This document shows positions 34,921 to 44,036 of a DNA stretch of 64,000 nt, one piece after another. Origin of the DNA: Williamsia sp. 1135 (lineage in GTDB: Bacteria > Actinomycetota > Actinomycetes > Mycobacteriales > Mycobacteriaceae); contig NZ_MJEI01000103.1 in assembly GCF_002095395.1 (NCBI RefSeq), forward strand, positions 1 through 64,000, in the 5' to 3' direction. The stretch's first letter is position 1; each line of letters starts with the position of its first letter. The translations under genes were made by a program, and so were the position numbers. A model generated the notes under the pieces. That model ran no database searches and had not been told where the DNA came from. It worked only from the letters and a program-made list of their open reading frames with translations.

Positions 34921-35280
34921 TCAGCTCAGCACGAGGCAGAACGGGTGGCCGACCGGATCGCGATAGACGCGGAAGCCCTCGTGCTCCTGCCCGTCGACCT
35001 TGGTCGCACCGAGCTCGAGAACCTGGGGTTCGGCGGTCTCGAAGTCGGAGACCTGGACATCGAGATGGAACTGCTGGCTACCGTTCGGGTCGGGAAACTC
35101 CGGCGGCACATAACTGGTGGAGGGTTGGAATGTCAGTTTCGCCTTGCCCAGACCGCAGTCGAGTTCGACCCACTCAGGATCGCTGGTGTCCAGTTCTCCC
35201 CCGAGCAGGTGCTGGTAGAACCGGGCCAACTCCACCGGATTCGGACCGTCAAGTGCAATTGCATTCACGAAACCGATCAT
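34921..35280 (-). CDS. VOC/glyoxalase-like protein
   Basis: A 119-residue single-chain VOC protein (IDGPNPVELARFYQHLLGGEL, FHLDVQVSDFETAEPQVLELGA, RVYRDPVGHPFCLVL). Glyoxalase relatives dismutate thiol adducts or bind antibiotics; the metal ligands here are partial, so activity is unclear. ATG 35280 has GGGAG upstream. It is upstream of hxlR in the same direction. Confidence 0.87.
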   Translation of the reverse strand: MIGFVNAIALDGPNPVELARFYQHLLGGELDTSDPEWVELDCGLGKAKLTFQPSTSYVPPEFPDPNGSQQFHLDVQVSDFETAEPQVLELGATKVDGQEHEGFRVYRDPVGHPFCLVLS

Positions 35281-35340
35281 CAGTACTCCCAACTCGTGTG
35301 TCGACTCGCCACCGGAGCCACTTGAGGACAAGATGTACCC

Positions 35341-36045
35341 GTGGTGGGCGAGTTCGATGCGTGTTGGTCAACGGTAATTGCTGCCGCCGACACTCACGCG
35401 GCGTTCGGTGACGCCCCAGACAACGGGTGGGTCCAGCGATGCCGGCTGGAATCAGGTCACCCAGGGCTCCACGGTAGTGATGCCGGCGCCAAGCCGGTGA
35501 CCGGTCGCAGACAGTGGCTGCAGTGGGTTGACGAGGTCTCGGGCCACCGGTTGATCGAGCTGTCGCCGTGTCCCGGTACGGACGGCGCCGATTCCGCATG
35601 TGCCCTCTTCGCCGATCACGGCGGACCCCACAGGTTCGTTCCCACGTCGTCGACCCTCAAGTTCGGGACTCATTACGAACCGGAGACCACCGTCAGCCGC
35701 AACGGCTCGAGCCGGGGCGGTTCAGTTGTGACCGCTCGCGAGTCCGCAGCGCCCGTCTCGCCCCAGCGACACGCCACCGAGCAACCTCGGGTGTCCGTTC
35801 CCGAGTCTGCTGGAGAACAGGTGGGTACCGGTCGTCGGTCGAGGCATCTCGACGACACGCAACAGGTCTCCGAAGATCAGACCCCGCAGATCCCCACGCC
35901 GAGTGCGCCTGGGACGGCGCGCCCGCGTCGGGCTGCCGACAGGACTGCTGAGGCTGTACCCACCGTCGACGAGGCACTGCTTGCCGTCGCGGAAGCTCTG
36001 GCCGAGTTGGCCAGGGCGATCCGCCGCCGCGACGACACCGGCTAG
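35341..36045 (+). CDS. Hypothetical protein with duplicated Cys/His motif
   Basis: A 234-residue protein. Residues ~30-100 contain two copies of a C-x-L-x3-H-x-G-x-H pattern: CRLESGHPGLH and CALFADHGGPH, separated by a Trp-rich stretch (RRQWLQWVDEV). The rest is a low-complexity Ser/Thr/Pro/Arg linker ending in a short Ala/Leu helix (VDEALLAVAEALAELARAIRRR) that could be a coiled coil. I recall similar CxLxxxHxGxH motifs in uncharacterised actinobacterial and phage proteins; metal binding is a guess. The GTG start is tentative. Confidence 0.6.
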   Translation: MVGEFDACWSTVIAAADTHAAFGDAPDNGWVQRCRLESGHPGLHGSDAGAKPVTGRRQWLQWVDEVSGHRLIELSPCPGTDGADSACALFADHGGPHRFVPTSSTLKFGTHYEPETTVSRNGSSRGGSVVTARESAAPVSPQRHATEQPRVSVPESAGEQVGTGRRSRHLDDTQQVSEDQTPQIPTPSAPGTARPRRAADRTAEAVPTVDEALLAVAEALAELARAIRRRDDTG

Positions 36046-36157
36046 CCCGGATCGCCGCCGGAATCATCCCCGTGAACGTCCGTCGAGGGCATTGAATTGT
36101 GCCCTCGGCGGGTCCTGTCGGGTCCGGATGTGGCGTATGTCGACGCTGGTGGCGAGA

Positions 36158-36176
36158 AATACCCTAGGGGGGTATT
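36158..36176. promoter_or_regulatory. CsoR operator
   Basis: AATACCC-TAGGG-GGGTATT, a perfect 7-bp inverted repeat of the GTA/TACCCC type bound by CsoR copper sensors, 32 bases ahead of csoR. Confidence 0.85.
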
Positions 36177-36207
36177 GTGGCCGACGGGCGCCGAACTAGG
36201 AGTGATC

Positions 36208-36522
36208 ATGGCCGACGAACATCAGGAACACGAGCAGCACCATCACGGTTACATCCACCGCAAGGACGACTATCTCAAGCGGTTACGCCGGATCGAGGGA
36301 CAGGCCCGTGGGCTCCAGAAGATGGTCGAAGAAGAGAAATACTGCATCGACATCCTGACCCAGGTGTCCGCGATGACCAAGGCGCTGCAGGCGGTGAGTC
36401 TTGGGCTCCTCGAAGAGCACATGTCTCACTGCGTGATCGACGCCGCCCGCCAGAGTGACGAGGCCGGTCAGGAGAAGGTCAAAGAGGCCACCGAGGCAAT
36501 AGCCCGGCTGGTCCGTTCATAG
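36208..36522 (+). CDS. csoR: Copper-sensing repressor CsoR
   Basis: A 104-residue helical repressor. The Cu(I) ligands Cys-His-Cys are visible in EKYCIDIL and HMSHCVID, and the N-terminal HEQHHHGYIHRK is His-rich. Copper binding releases the palindrome at 36158-36176. ATG 36208 has GGAG six bases upstream. It is the first gene of csoR-copZ-copA, with gaps of 18 and 4 bases. Confidence 0.93.
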   Translation: MADEHQEHEQHHHGYIHRKDDYLKRLRRIEGQARGLQKMVEEEKYCIDILTQVSAMTKALQAVSLGLLEEHMSHCVIDAARQSDEAGQEKVKEATEAIARLVRS

Positions 36523-36540
36523 GAAGGGGAGGTCGCGACA

Positions 36541-36743
36541 TGAGTGCAGACACCTACACGGTGGTGGGGATGACCTGCAGGCATTGCGTCGCCTCGGTCA
36601 CCGAAGAGGTCGGCGAGGTGTCGGGAGTCGATCGGGTCGAAGTCGACCTGGAATCGGGTGGCCTGATCGTCCACGTCTCAGAACCCGTTGCACGCGAAAA
36701 GGTCGAGGCCGCGGTCATCGAGGCCGGCTATCGGTTGGCCTGA
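36541..36743 (+). CDS. copZ: Copper chaperone CopZ
   Basis: A 67-residue HMA-domain protein with the metal motif GMTCRHC at residues ~10-16. It hands Cu(I) to the ATPase encoded next. GGAAGGGGAGG precedes the ATG. Confidence 0.93.
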
Positions 36744-36747
36744 GGTC

Positions 36748-38979
36748 GTGGTCACTGCTGCGCCACAGGCGCATATAGACCTCGAGATCGGTGGCATGAC
36801 CTGCGCGTCCTGCGCCAATCGAATCGAACGCAAACTGAACAAACTCGACGGTGTCGAGGCGACGGTCAACTATGCGACCGAGAAGGCCAGCGTCCGTTAC
36901 GCCGACCCGATCGACACCGCCGCCCTCATCGCCGCGGTCGAGGCCGCCGGCTATTCCGCCGCTCCTCCGGCGAGAGCCACTGACGAAGATACGCCCGGTG
37001 AGCCCGCGAAAGACGCTGAATTGCGGGCCCTTCGACACCGCACACTCGTCAGTGCGGCTCTGTCGGCACCGGTCATCGCGATGGCGATGATCCCGGCGCT
37101 GCAATTCGACAACTGGCAATGGCTGTCGCTGACCCTTGCCGCGCCGGTGGTGGTGTGGGGCGGCTGGCAGTTCCATCGAGCTGCCTTCATCAATGCCCGG
37201 CACGGGGCCGCGACGATGGACACCCTGGTGTCGCTCGGCACCTTCGCCGCGCTCGGCTGGTCGCTCTACGCCCTCTTCTTCGGATCTGCCGGCGATCCTC
37301 AGACCGCCCATGGCGCAATGGATATGGGCGGCACCGATGGAACCGGGAACATCTACCTCGAAGCGGCCGCGGGTGTCACCACGTTCATTCTCGCCGGCCG
37401 CTACTTCGAGATGCGTTCCAAGCGGCGGGCCGGTGCAGCGCTTCGTTCGCTGCTCGGTCTCGGCGCCAAGGATGTGACGCTCCTCGTGGACGGTGCCGAA
37501 AGGTTGGTTCCCATCGAGCAACTCGCGGTCGGGGATCTGTTTGTCGTGCGGCCGGGCGAGCGCATCGCCACCGACGGGGTGATCGAAAGCGGAAGCTCGG
37601 CGGTAGACGCCTCGATGTTGACCGGCGAAGCGGTCCCGGTCGAGGTCAACCCGGGCGACACCGTGGTCGGGGCGACGGTCAATGCCGGCGGCCGCGTTGT
37701 AGTGCGGGCGAGTCGAATCGGTGCCGATACCCAGCTTGCTCAGATGGCCCGATTGGTGGAGCAGGCGCAAACAGGTAAGGCACGAGTACAGCGCCTCGCC
37801 GACCGGATCTCGGGCGTGTTCGTGCCGATCGTCATCGCGCTGGCCCTCGGCACCCTGGCGGTGTGGCTCCTGCTTGGATATGGGGCAACCGACGCCTTCA
37901 CCGCCGCGGTTGCCGTGCTGATCATCGCCTGCCCCTGTGCGCTGGGCCTGGCCACCCCGACCGCGCTGATGGTCGGCACCGGCCGAGGCGCGACGATGGG
38001 TGTGCTGATCAAGGGGCCTGAGGTGCTCGAGTCGACCCGGCAGGTGGACACCGTCGTGCTCGACAAGACCGGAACGGTGACCACCGGCCAGATGGTCTTG
38101 ACGGACGTGAGGGTGGCCGACGGCGAGGAACACGACCATGTCGTCGCGATGGCCGGCGCTGTCGAGGATGCGTCTGAGCATCCCATCGCGCGGGCCGTCG
38201 CCGACGGGGCTCGTCGGCGCGTCGGCGCTCTGCACCCGGTCACCGAGTTCTCGAATACCGCGGGTCTCGGGGTGCGTGCCACGATCAGCGGGCTCGAGGT
38301 GTTGGTCGGTCGGCCGAAGCTGCTGACGGACAGCGGTTTCGAGCTTCCGGTCGAGCTCGATGTCGCACTCGATCAGGCCGGTGCGGCGGGATACACGGCG
38401 GTGGTCGTCGGTTGGGACAAGCGGATTCGCGGGGTCCTGGTGGTGGCCGATGAAATGAAGTCGACATCGAAGCAGGCGGTGGCCGAGCTCAAGGGACTCG
38501 GCCTGATGCCGGTACTCCTGACCGGCGATCACGAGACGGTGGCGACAACCGTTGCGGCGCAGGTCGGTATCGAGACAGTGGTCGCGGGGGTACTGCCCGC
38601 GGACAAGGTCGACGTGATCAAACGACTGCAGGCCGAGGGGAGAACGGTCGCGATGGTCGGCGACGGCGTCAATGACGCTGCGGCACTGGCCCAAGCCGAC
38701 CTCGGACTCGCGATGGGCACCGGGACCGATGCCGCCATCGAGGCGAGTGACATCACCCTGGTCCGCGGGGACCTGCGCGCGGCGGGCGATGCCATCCGGC
38801 TGTCCCGGGCCACGCTACGCACCATCAAGGGCAATCTGTTCTGGGCCTTCGGCTACAACGTGGCGGCCATTCCGCTGGCGGCGGCCGGACTGCTCAGTCC
38901 CATGGTCGCCGGAGCGGCGATGGCACTGTCGTCGGTGTTCGTCGTCGGAAACAGTCTGCGGCTGCGCCGCTTTCGGTGA
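36748..38979 (+). CDS. copA: Cu(I)-exporting P1B-type ATPase
   Basis: A 743-residue pump. One N-terminal HMA domain (GMTCASC), then membrane helices, TGEA (actuator), CPC in the ion path ([14 protein letters not shown]), DKTGT phosphorylation site, EHPIARA, TGDH and [10 protein letters not shown]. The last helices contain the YN and MxxSS copper ligands ([17 protein letters not shown]). GTG 36748 is chosen as the first start after copZ. It expels cytoplasmic copper under CsoR control. Confidence 0.94.
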   Translation: MVTAAPQAHIDLEIGGMTCASCANRIERKLNKLDGVEATVNYATEKASVRYADPIDTAALIAAVEAAGYSAAPPARATDEDTPGEPAKDAELRALRHRTLVSAALSAPVIAMAMIPALQFDNWQWLSLTLAAPVVVWGGWQFHRAAFINARHGAATMDTLVSLGTFAALGWSLYALFFGSAGDPQTAHGAMDMGGTDGTGNIYLEAAAGVTTFILAGRYFEMRSKRRAGAALRSLLGLGAKDVTLLVDGAERLVPIEQLAVGDLFVVRPGERIATDGVIESGSSAVDASMLTGEAVPVEVNPGDTVVGATVNAGGRVVVRASRIGADTQLAQMARLVEQAQTGKARVQRLADRISGVFVPIVIALALGTLAVWLLLGYGATDAFTAAVAVLIIACPCALGLATPTALMVGTGRGATMGVLIKGPEVLESTRQVDTVVLDKTGTVTTGQMVLTDVRVADGEEHDHVVAMAGAVEDASEHPIARAVADGARRRVGALHPVTEFSNTAGLGVRATISGLEVLVGRPKLLTDSGFELPVELDVALDQAGAAGYTAVVVGWDKRIRGVLVVADEMKSTSKQAVAELKGLGLMPVLLTGDHETVATTVAAQVGIETVVAGVLPADKVDVIKRLQAEGRTVAMVGDGVNDAAALAQADLGLAMGTGTDAAIEASDITLVRGDLRAAGDAIRLSRATLRTIKGNLFWAFGYNVAAIPLAAAGLLSPMVAGAAMALSSVFVVGNSLRLRRFR

Positions 38980-39002
38980 CCGCTTGTGGGGGGCTTGCCG
39001 GT

Positions 39003-39785
39003 TTACGTCGGAACCGGCGGATTCGGGATCTGGTCGAGCTCGGGCTCGCCGGCGCCTTTGGCGAACACCAGGGGATAGAGGATGCCGGCGATCACCGCAC
39101 CGAGGATCGGCGCCAGCCAGAACAACCACAGCTGACCCGGCGCCCCGTTCCCGTTGAAGAACGCGACGGCAGTCGATCGGGCCGGGTTCACCGACGTGTT
39201 CGTGATCGGAATGCTGATGAGGTGGATCAGGGTCAGTGTCAGACCGATCGCGATGCCCGCGATGCCCGCGGGGGCGCGGGTGTCGGTGGCGCCGAGGATC
39301 ACCACGACGAAGATCGCCGTGAGGACGACTTCGGCTATCAGAGCGGCCAAGAGTGTGTAACCGGACGGAGAATGGTCACCGAACCCGTTCGCGGCCATGT
39401 TGCCCTCGGCTTCGAAACCGTCTTTGCCTTTGGCGATGACCAGAATGACAACACCGGCGATCAGACCGCCGATCACCTGCACCACGATGTATCCCGGTAC
39501 GTCTTTCCATTCGAATCGTTTCGCCAGGGCGGCCCCCACGGTGACTGCGGGATTGAAATGACCGCCCGATATGTGGCCGAGTGCGTAGACGCCGGTCAGA
39601 ACGGTGAGACCGAACGCAATCGACACACCGAGGAACCCGACGCCCACCTGGAAACTCGTTCCGGTGTCATCGTCTTGGGCAATGGACTTGGCGGCGAATA
39701 CGGCAGTACCGCAACCGCCCAGAACCAGCCAGAATGTGCCCAGTGCTTCCGCAGCGAGCTTCTGGACAGTGGTCGGAGAGGACAT
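39003..39785 (-). CDS. aqpZ: Aquaporin Z-like channel
   Basis: A 260-residue MIP channel with six helices and both NPA loops ([11 protein letters not shown] and [11 protein letters not shown]). The Arg after the second NPA and the flanking Thr-Ser fit a water channel. ATG 39785 has GGAGG upstream. A conserved insertion between helices ([22 protein letters not shown]) is normal for AqpZ. Confidence 0.93.
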   Translation of the reverse strand: MSSPTTVQKLAAEALGTFWLVLGGCGTAVFAAKSIAQDDDTGTSFQVGVGFLGVSIAFGLTVLTGVYALGHISGGHFNPAVTVGAALAKRFEWKDVPGYIVVQVIGGLIAGVVILVIAKGKDGFEAEGNMAANGFGDHSPSGYTLLAALIAEVVLTAIFVVVILGATDTRAPAGIAGIAIGLTLTLIHLISIPITNTSVNPARSTAVAFFNGNGAPGQLWLFWLAPILGAVIAGILYPLVFAKGAGEPELDQIPNPPVPT

Positions 39786-39997
39786 GTGGGTTATACCTCC
39801 ATCAATGGGACGTGCCGGGTATCGCCGAATAGACTGATGGCAGCAGTGGTGCGCCCATGATGAACACCGGTGAATCCGCCGTTGCCATGCCGAAAGTATT
39901 ACCACCGTGACCGCTGATTCGTTCGTCCGATTGCAAATTGAAATGTCACGGATCGAGAAAGGTGGCCGATCGTGCCGATGATTGCGGTGTCATACCT

Positions 39998-40972
39998 ATG
40001 AGCAATGTTGTGAATGGTCCTGAAATCGATTGTCTGCCTGTTCCCGGCGATCCGGACCGGGTGCAGATCCTGACGTCGCGAGACGTTCCGCTGGGTGGTC
40101 CGCGGGCGATGGTGGTCCACCGCACTCTGCCCCAGCGGGCCCGTTCCCTGATCGGGGCGTGGTGCTTCGCCGACCACTACGGACCGGCAGATGTCAGCGA
40201 AACCGGTGGAATGGACGTACCCCCGCACCCGCATACCGGCCTGCAAACAGTCAGTTGGCTTTTCGAGGGTGAGATCGAGCATCGAGACAGCCTCGGCGAA
40301 CACGCGATGGTGCGGCCCGGTGAGGTCAATCTGATGACCGCAGGTCACGGCATCTGCCATTCCGAGGTGTCGACGCCCGACACCTCGATTCTGCACGGCG
40401 TGCAGCTTTGGGTGGCGATGCCGGATGATGCACGTGACTCGGAGCGACGATTCGAGCATTTCGTACCGGAACCCTTCTGGGTCGAAGGCGGGCGCGTGAG
40501 TGTGTTCATCGGGGAGTTGCTCGGCAGAACGTCGCCGGTCTCGACGTTCACCCCTCTGGTGGGTGCGCAGATCGACCTCGATGTCGGGTCGTCGCTGACC
40601 ATCCCGGCGCAGACCGATTTCGAATACGGAATCCTCGTCGATCAGGGAACGGTCAGCGTCGAGGGTTCCGAGGTCGCCCGAACGGAGATGGGATACGTGG
40701 GTGTGGGCCACAGTCAGATCACCGTGCAGAGTTCAGACGACAGTCCTGCGCGACTGATTCTGCTGGGCGGTAAACCTTTTGAAGAAGAACTGGTGATGTG
40801 GTGGAACTTTGTCGGACGCTCTCACGAGGAGATCGTGGCGTACCGGCAACAATGGCAGGCTCATTCGGAACGTTTTGGTGAGGTGGCCGGATACACGGGT
40901 CACGTCGATCGTCTGCCCGCACCGACTCTGCCGAATACGAGGATCAAGCCGCGCTCCGGACCTGGGGCATGA
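39998..40972 (+). CDS. Pirin-family protein
   Basis: A 324-residue bicupin. The N-terminal metal-site motif is PPHPHTGLQTVSWLFEGEIEHRDSLG with TAGHGICHSE, giving three His and one Glu. Bacterial pirins can act as quercetin dioxygenase or as redox-dependent partners. It stands alone between aqpZ and a GNAT gene. Confidence 0.9.
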   Translation: MSNVVNGPEIDCLPVPGDPDRVQILTSRDVPLGGPRAMVVHRTLPQRARSLIGAWCFADHYGPADVSETGGMDVPPHPHTGLQTVSWLFEGEIEHRDSLGEHAMVRPGEVNLMTAGHGICHSEVSTPDTSILHGVQLWVAMPDDARDSERRFEHFVPEPFWVEGGRVSVFIGELLGRTSPVSTFTPLVGAQIDLDVGSSLTIPAQTDFEYGILVDQGTVSVEGSEVARTEMGYVGVGHSQITVQSSDDSPARLILLGGKPFEEELVMWWNFVGRSHEEIVAYRQQWQAHSERFGEVAGYTGHVDRLPAPTLPNTRIKPRSGPGA

Positions 40973-41009
40973 GCCTGGAATAGTGGAAACAAAAGGCGGT
41001 TGAGCAGGC

Positions 41010-41375
41010 ATGACGCAAAACAGTGAGGCATTGACGGACAAGACAGGTGCCGCGGTCATCGTGGCGCCGGATCCGGCGGAGCGCCGGTACACGGTCTCGG
41101 TGGAGGGTCAGGTCGCCGGGTTCACCCAGTACGCGGATCGGACCGCAGCAGGGTCAGATCAGCGCGTTTTCTATCACACAGAGGTCGACGAAGCCTTCGG
41201 TGGCCGCGGGCTGGCGACCATCCTGGTGAAGGAGGCTCTCGATGATGTTCGTGCGCAGGGTAAACGGATCGTAGGGGTGTGCCCGCTGGTGGCGGCATAC
41301 CTCAAGAAGCATCCCGAATACTCCGATATCACCGACCCGGTCACGAAAGATGTTCTCACCTGGCTAGGGGTCTGA
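41010..41375 (+). CDS. GNAT-type acetyltransferase of the YjdJ group
   Basis: A 121-residue minimal GNAT protein (COG2388-like). The acetyl-CoA loop is VDEAFGGRGLATILVKEAL, ending GVCPLVAAYLKKHPEYSD. Substrate unknown. AGGCGGTTGAGCAGG lies upstream. Confidence 0.88.
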   Translation: MTQNSEALTDKTGAAVIVAPDPAERRYTVSVEGQVAGFTQYADRTAAGSDQRVFYHTEVDEAFGGRGLATILVKEALDDVRAQGKRIVGVCPLVAAYLKKHPEYSDITDPVTKDVLTWLGV

Positions 41376-41388
41376 GACCCGTAACGTC

Positions 41389-41715
41389 TCAGGGCATGCC
41401 GGCCAGTCGCAGCAACGCAGCGGTGCCGGCTGCGGCCAGCACCACGACGACGAACGGTACTTTCCGCCACGCGAGGACACCGCCGACGGTGACGCCGAGA
41501 ATCCTCGCCGGGGTTGCGATGTCGCCGCCGTCGGTGAACGTCGCGGTGGCGACCAGCGCGGCGAGGAGGACGACGGTGCCGGCGGAGGTGAGCTGTTGCA
41601 GGCGGTCCGGCAGTGTCCACCGCGCGGCGAGCACCGGTCCGGCGAACCGGAATGCATATGTGCCGACGGCCAGTGCGGCAATGCCCGCGAGCAGGACCGG
41701 GACCGACGTGGTCAT
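41389..41715 (-). CDS. azlD: AzlD-type branched-chain amino acid exporter subunit
   Basis: A 108-residue protein with four hydrophobic helices and the AzlD pattern (GTYAFRFAGPVL, LAWRKVPFVVVVLAAAG). It forms an exporter with AzlC. ATG 41715 overlaps the azlC stop by four bases. Confidence 0.88.
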   Translation of the reverse strand: MTTSVPVLLAGIAALAVGTYAFRFAGPVLAARWTLPDRLQQLTSAGTVVLLAALVATATFTDGGDIATPARILGVTVGGVLAWRKVPFVVVVLAAAGTAALLRLAGMP

Positions 41716-42410
41716 GAGTGGATCACCCGTCTCGGACGCCGGAGGGGCATGGTCAGCACCAGTGCCGACAACGCCAGCAGGATCGGGACGCCGGCGGGCA
41801 GCAACGGCGAGACCCCGACCGCGATCACGGCTCCGACGCCCGCTGCGCGACGGGTCACGCGCTCTTTGAGCGACGGCAGGATCAGGGCGAGCAGTACCGC
41901 CGGGAATGCGGCATCGAGCCCGAACGCGTCGGTATCGCTGACCAGTGTCCCGCCGAGCGCGCCGACCAGCACGCCCAGGTTCCATGAGACGAAAAGACCG
42001 CCCCCGCAGAGCCAGTAGACCGAACGACGTTCGTGCGACGAGCTTTTGGACAGGGTGAACGCGACGGATTCATCGACCATCAGATGTGATCCGACGAGCC
42101 TGCTCGCGAGTGAGGTACCGAGGACGTCGCCGAGCGAGAACCCGAACAGGATGTGCCGAGCATTCGCGAGTAGTCCGGCCGACACGGCAGCGACGATGCC
42201 TCCACCGGCGGCGATGATGGCGACGAACGCGAACTGTGATGCCCCCGCGAAAACAACGACCGACATCAGCAGCGGCATCCACAAGGGGAGACCACTGCTG
42301 ACGGCGATCGCGCCGAAGGAGAGGCCGACAACCGAGATCGCCGCGCACACCAGAGCGATGTCGCGGGTGAGCTGGGGATCGAGTGTTCGCCATATCGAAC
42401 GCATGACCAA
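41712..42410 (-). CDS. azlC: AzlC-type branched-chain amino acid exporter subunit
   Basis: A 232-residue membrane protein with the AzlC core (FGAIAVSSGLPLWMPLLMSVVVFAGASQFAFVAIIAAGG and NARHILFGFSLG). It is coupled to azlD by ATGA overlap and divergent from a cupin regulator that likely controls it. ATG 42404 is an alternative start. Confidence 0.9.
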   Translation of the reverse strand: MVMRSIWRTLDPQLTRDIALVCAAISVVGLSFGAIAVSSGLPLWMPLLMSVVVFAGASQFAFVAIIAAGGGIVAAVSAGLLANARHILFGFSLGDVLGTSLASRLVGSHLMVDESVAFTLSKSSSHERRSVYWLCGGGLFVSWNLGVLVGALGGTLVSDTDAFGLDAAFPAVLLALILPSLKERVTRRAAGVGAVIAVGVSPLLPAGVPILLALSALVLTMPLRRPRRVIHS

Positions 42411-42431
42411 AATAATGGACCACGTCGTGCG

Positions 42432-42449
42432 CGTTCGTCAAGCCGAACG
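42432..42449. promoter_or_regulatory. Dyad between azlC and its regulator
   Basis: CGTTCG-N6-CGAACG in the 83-base divergent gap; a candidate site for the cupin regulator. Confidence 0.45.
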
Positions 42450-42493
42450 AACGGTAGTCTGTGTCGAACGCAACGATCGAGGGGTTCGACGAC

Positions 42494-43045
42494 ATGAGTG
42501 GCGCACCATTGCAGGCGATCGCGACAGCACTGCAACGAGAACGAAAACGCACCGGGCTGTCGCTCGCCGAGGTCGCGCGGCGAGCCGGGGTCGCCAAATC
42601 CACTCTGTCGAGCCTCGAGGCGGGCAACGGTAACCCGAGTGTGGAGACGCTGTGGGCGCTCAGTACGGCACTGAATGTTCCCTTCGCGCACCTGGTACAG
42701 CCGCCGATGCCGCGCGTGCAGGTGATCCGCGCAGGTGAGGGTCCCGGAGTCTTCTCGGAACGGTCGAATTACCTGGCCACCTTGCTGGCCACGTGCCCGC
42801 CGAACGCCCGTCGCGACATCTACCTCATCACGGCGCAGCCCGGTGAGCCGCGCGAAGCCGATCCGCATGCGACCGGTGTGGTGGAGCACGTGGTGCTCAG
42901 CGCCGGGCGGGCTCTGGTCGGTTTGACCGATGAGCCGGTCGAACTCGAGCCCGGTGACTACGTCAGCTACCCCGGGGACCTTCCGCACATCTTCAAGGCG
43001 TTGGTCCCGGACTGCAGTGCGGTGTTGATCTCCGAACACATCTGA
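42494..43045 (+). CDS. XRE-cupin regulator
   Basis: A 183-residue protein with an N-terminal helix-turn-helix (LSLAEVARRAGVAKSTLSSLEAGNGNPS) and a C-terminal cupin (HVVLSAGRALVGLTDEPVELEPGDYVSYPGDLPHIF). This architecture with azlCD is common, and ligands are amino-acid-like. ATG 42494 has GAGGGG upstream; GTG 42461 is possible. Confidence 0.9.
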   Translation: MSGAPLQAIATALQRERKRTGLSLAEVARRAGVAKSTLSSLEAGNGNPSVETLWALSTALNVPFAHLVQPPMPRVQVIRAGEGPGVFSERSNYLATLLATCPPNARRDIYLITAQPGEPREADPHATGVVEHVVLSAGRALVGLTDEPVELEPGDYVSYPGDLPHIFKALVPDCSAVLISEHI

Positions 43046-43128
43046 GCCCTACCCGGCGATGAGTTGTCACCTGCGCCCTGGTCCATAGGGGTGAACGTGA
43101 ACCACATGGACCGGTAGGAGGTACCTCG

Positions 43129-43992
43129 ATGGCGGCACCTCGCCGCGGTGTCGGTCTGCCGACATTTGGCCCGCTGGCCGGTCCCGAGTCGGTGTCTGTC
43201 ATCGCCCGCACCGCCGATGACCTGGGCCTCGATGGCGTGTCTGCCACCGATCGGCTGCTGCTGCCCGCCGACCCGGGCCCCGTCGGAAGGCCCTGTCAGC
43301 TGCCGATGCCCGTCTGGGATCCGATCGAGGTGCTCACCTGGGCGGCGGCGCATACGACTCGCGTCCGGCTGGCGACGACGGTGGTCCACTCGCTGTTCCA
43401 GCCCCCCGTGGCGCTTGCTCGCCGGCTGGGGACCCTCGACCGGCTCAGCGGGGGCAGGTTACTGGTCGGCATCGGCCAGGGATGGACGCCGCACGAGCAC
43501 GAGGCCGCAGGGGTGGCGATGTCCTCGCGAGGAAGGCAATTCGCGGAGCACTTGGAGCTGATGCGCGAGTGCTGGCGGAAGGGGCCGGTGTCTCATGCCG
43601 GGGACTTCTACGATCTGAGATCGAGTTGGGTCGAACCCAAGCCCCTTCAAGATCCGCTCCCGGTGTTCATCGCCGCGGTGACCCCGGACGGGATTGCGCA
43701 GGCCGCTGCGATCGCAGACGGCTTCATGTTCCCGGTGACCTGCTGGGATGCCGCCCGCGATGCCGTCCGGGGATACCGTGAGGCGGGAGGGGGTGGCCCG
43801 ATCGCGCTGCGACTCAATCCGATTCGGGACCGGCGCGATCATGCTCTCGAGAGGTTCGCCGAGACGCTGTCCGCTGACTTTGGCCGGGCCCTGGCTCTCG
43901 GTGCCGACGAGGTGCACTGGGAGTTCAACCAGTCGACGATGACTTTGGCCGATCAGTGCAAGGCCATGGCACTCATCGCTGATATGGCCTAA
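43129..43992 (+). CDS. LLM-class (F420-type) oxidoreductase
   Basis: A 287-residue luciferase-like TIM-barrel protein: GVGLPTFGPLAGPE, DPIEVLTWAAAHTTRVRLATTV, GGRLLVGIGQGWTPHEHEAAGV. Members use F420 or FMN; the fold alone does not tell which. It lies upstream of the steroid-dehydrogenase-like gene, but the KstR box separates them, so coregulation is not assured. Confidence 0.85.
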   Translation: MAAPRRGVGLPTFGPLAGPESVSVIARTADDLGLDGVSATDRLLLPADPGPVGRPCQLPMPVWDPIEVLTWAAAHTTRVRLATTVVHSLFQPPVALARRLGTLDRLSGGRLLVGIGQGWTPHEHEAAGVAMSSRGRQFAEHLELMRECWRKGPVSHAGDFYDLRSSWVEPKPLQDPLPVFIAAVTPDGIAQAAAIADGFMFPVTCWDAARDAVRGYREAGGGGPIALRLNPIRDRRDHALERFAETLSADFGRALALGADEVHWEFNQSTMTLADQCKAMALIADMA

Positions 43993-43994
43993 AT

Positions 43995-44008
43995 TAGAAC
44001 GAGTTCTA
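43995..44008. promoter_or_regulatory. KstR-type operator
   Basis: TAGAACGAGTTCTA matches the published KstR pattern TnnAACnnGTTnnA at every fixed position and lies 28 bases ahead of the FAD dehydrogenase start. Confidence 0.8.
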
Positions 44009-44036
44009 GTTTGGGTCGCGTCAGTGAGGAAATGTG

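Noticed and set aside
36715-38694. 659-codon minus-strand frame
   Set aside because: It is an exact antisense shadow of copA and has no recognisable domain.
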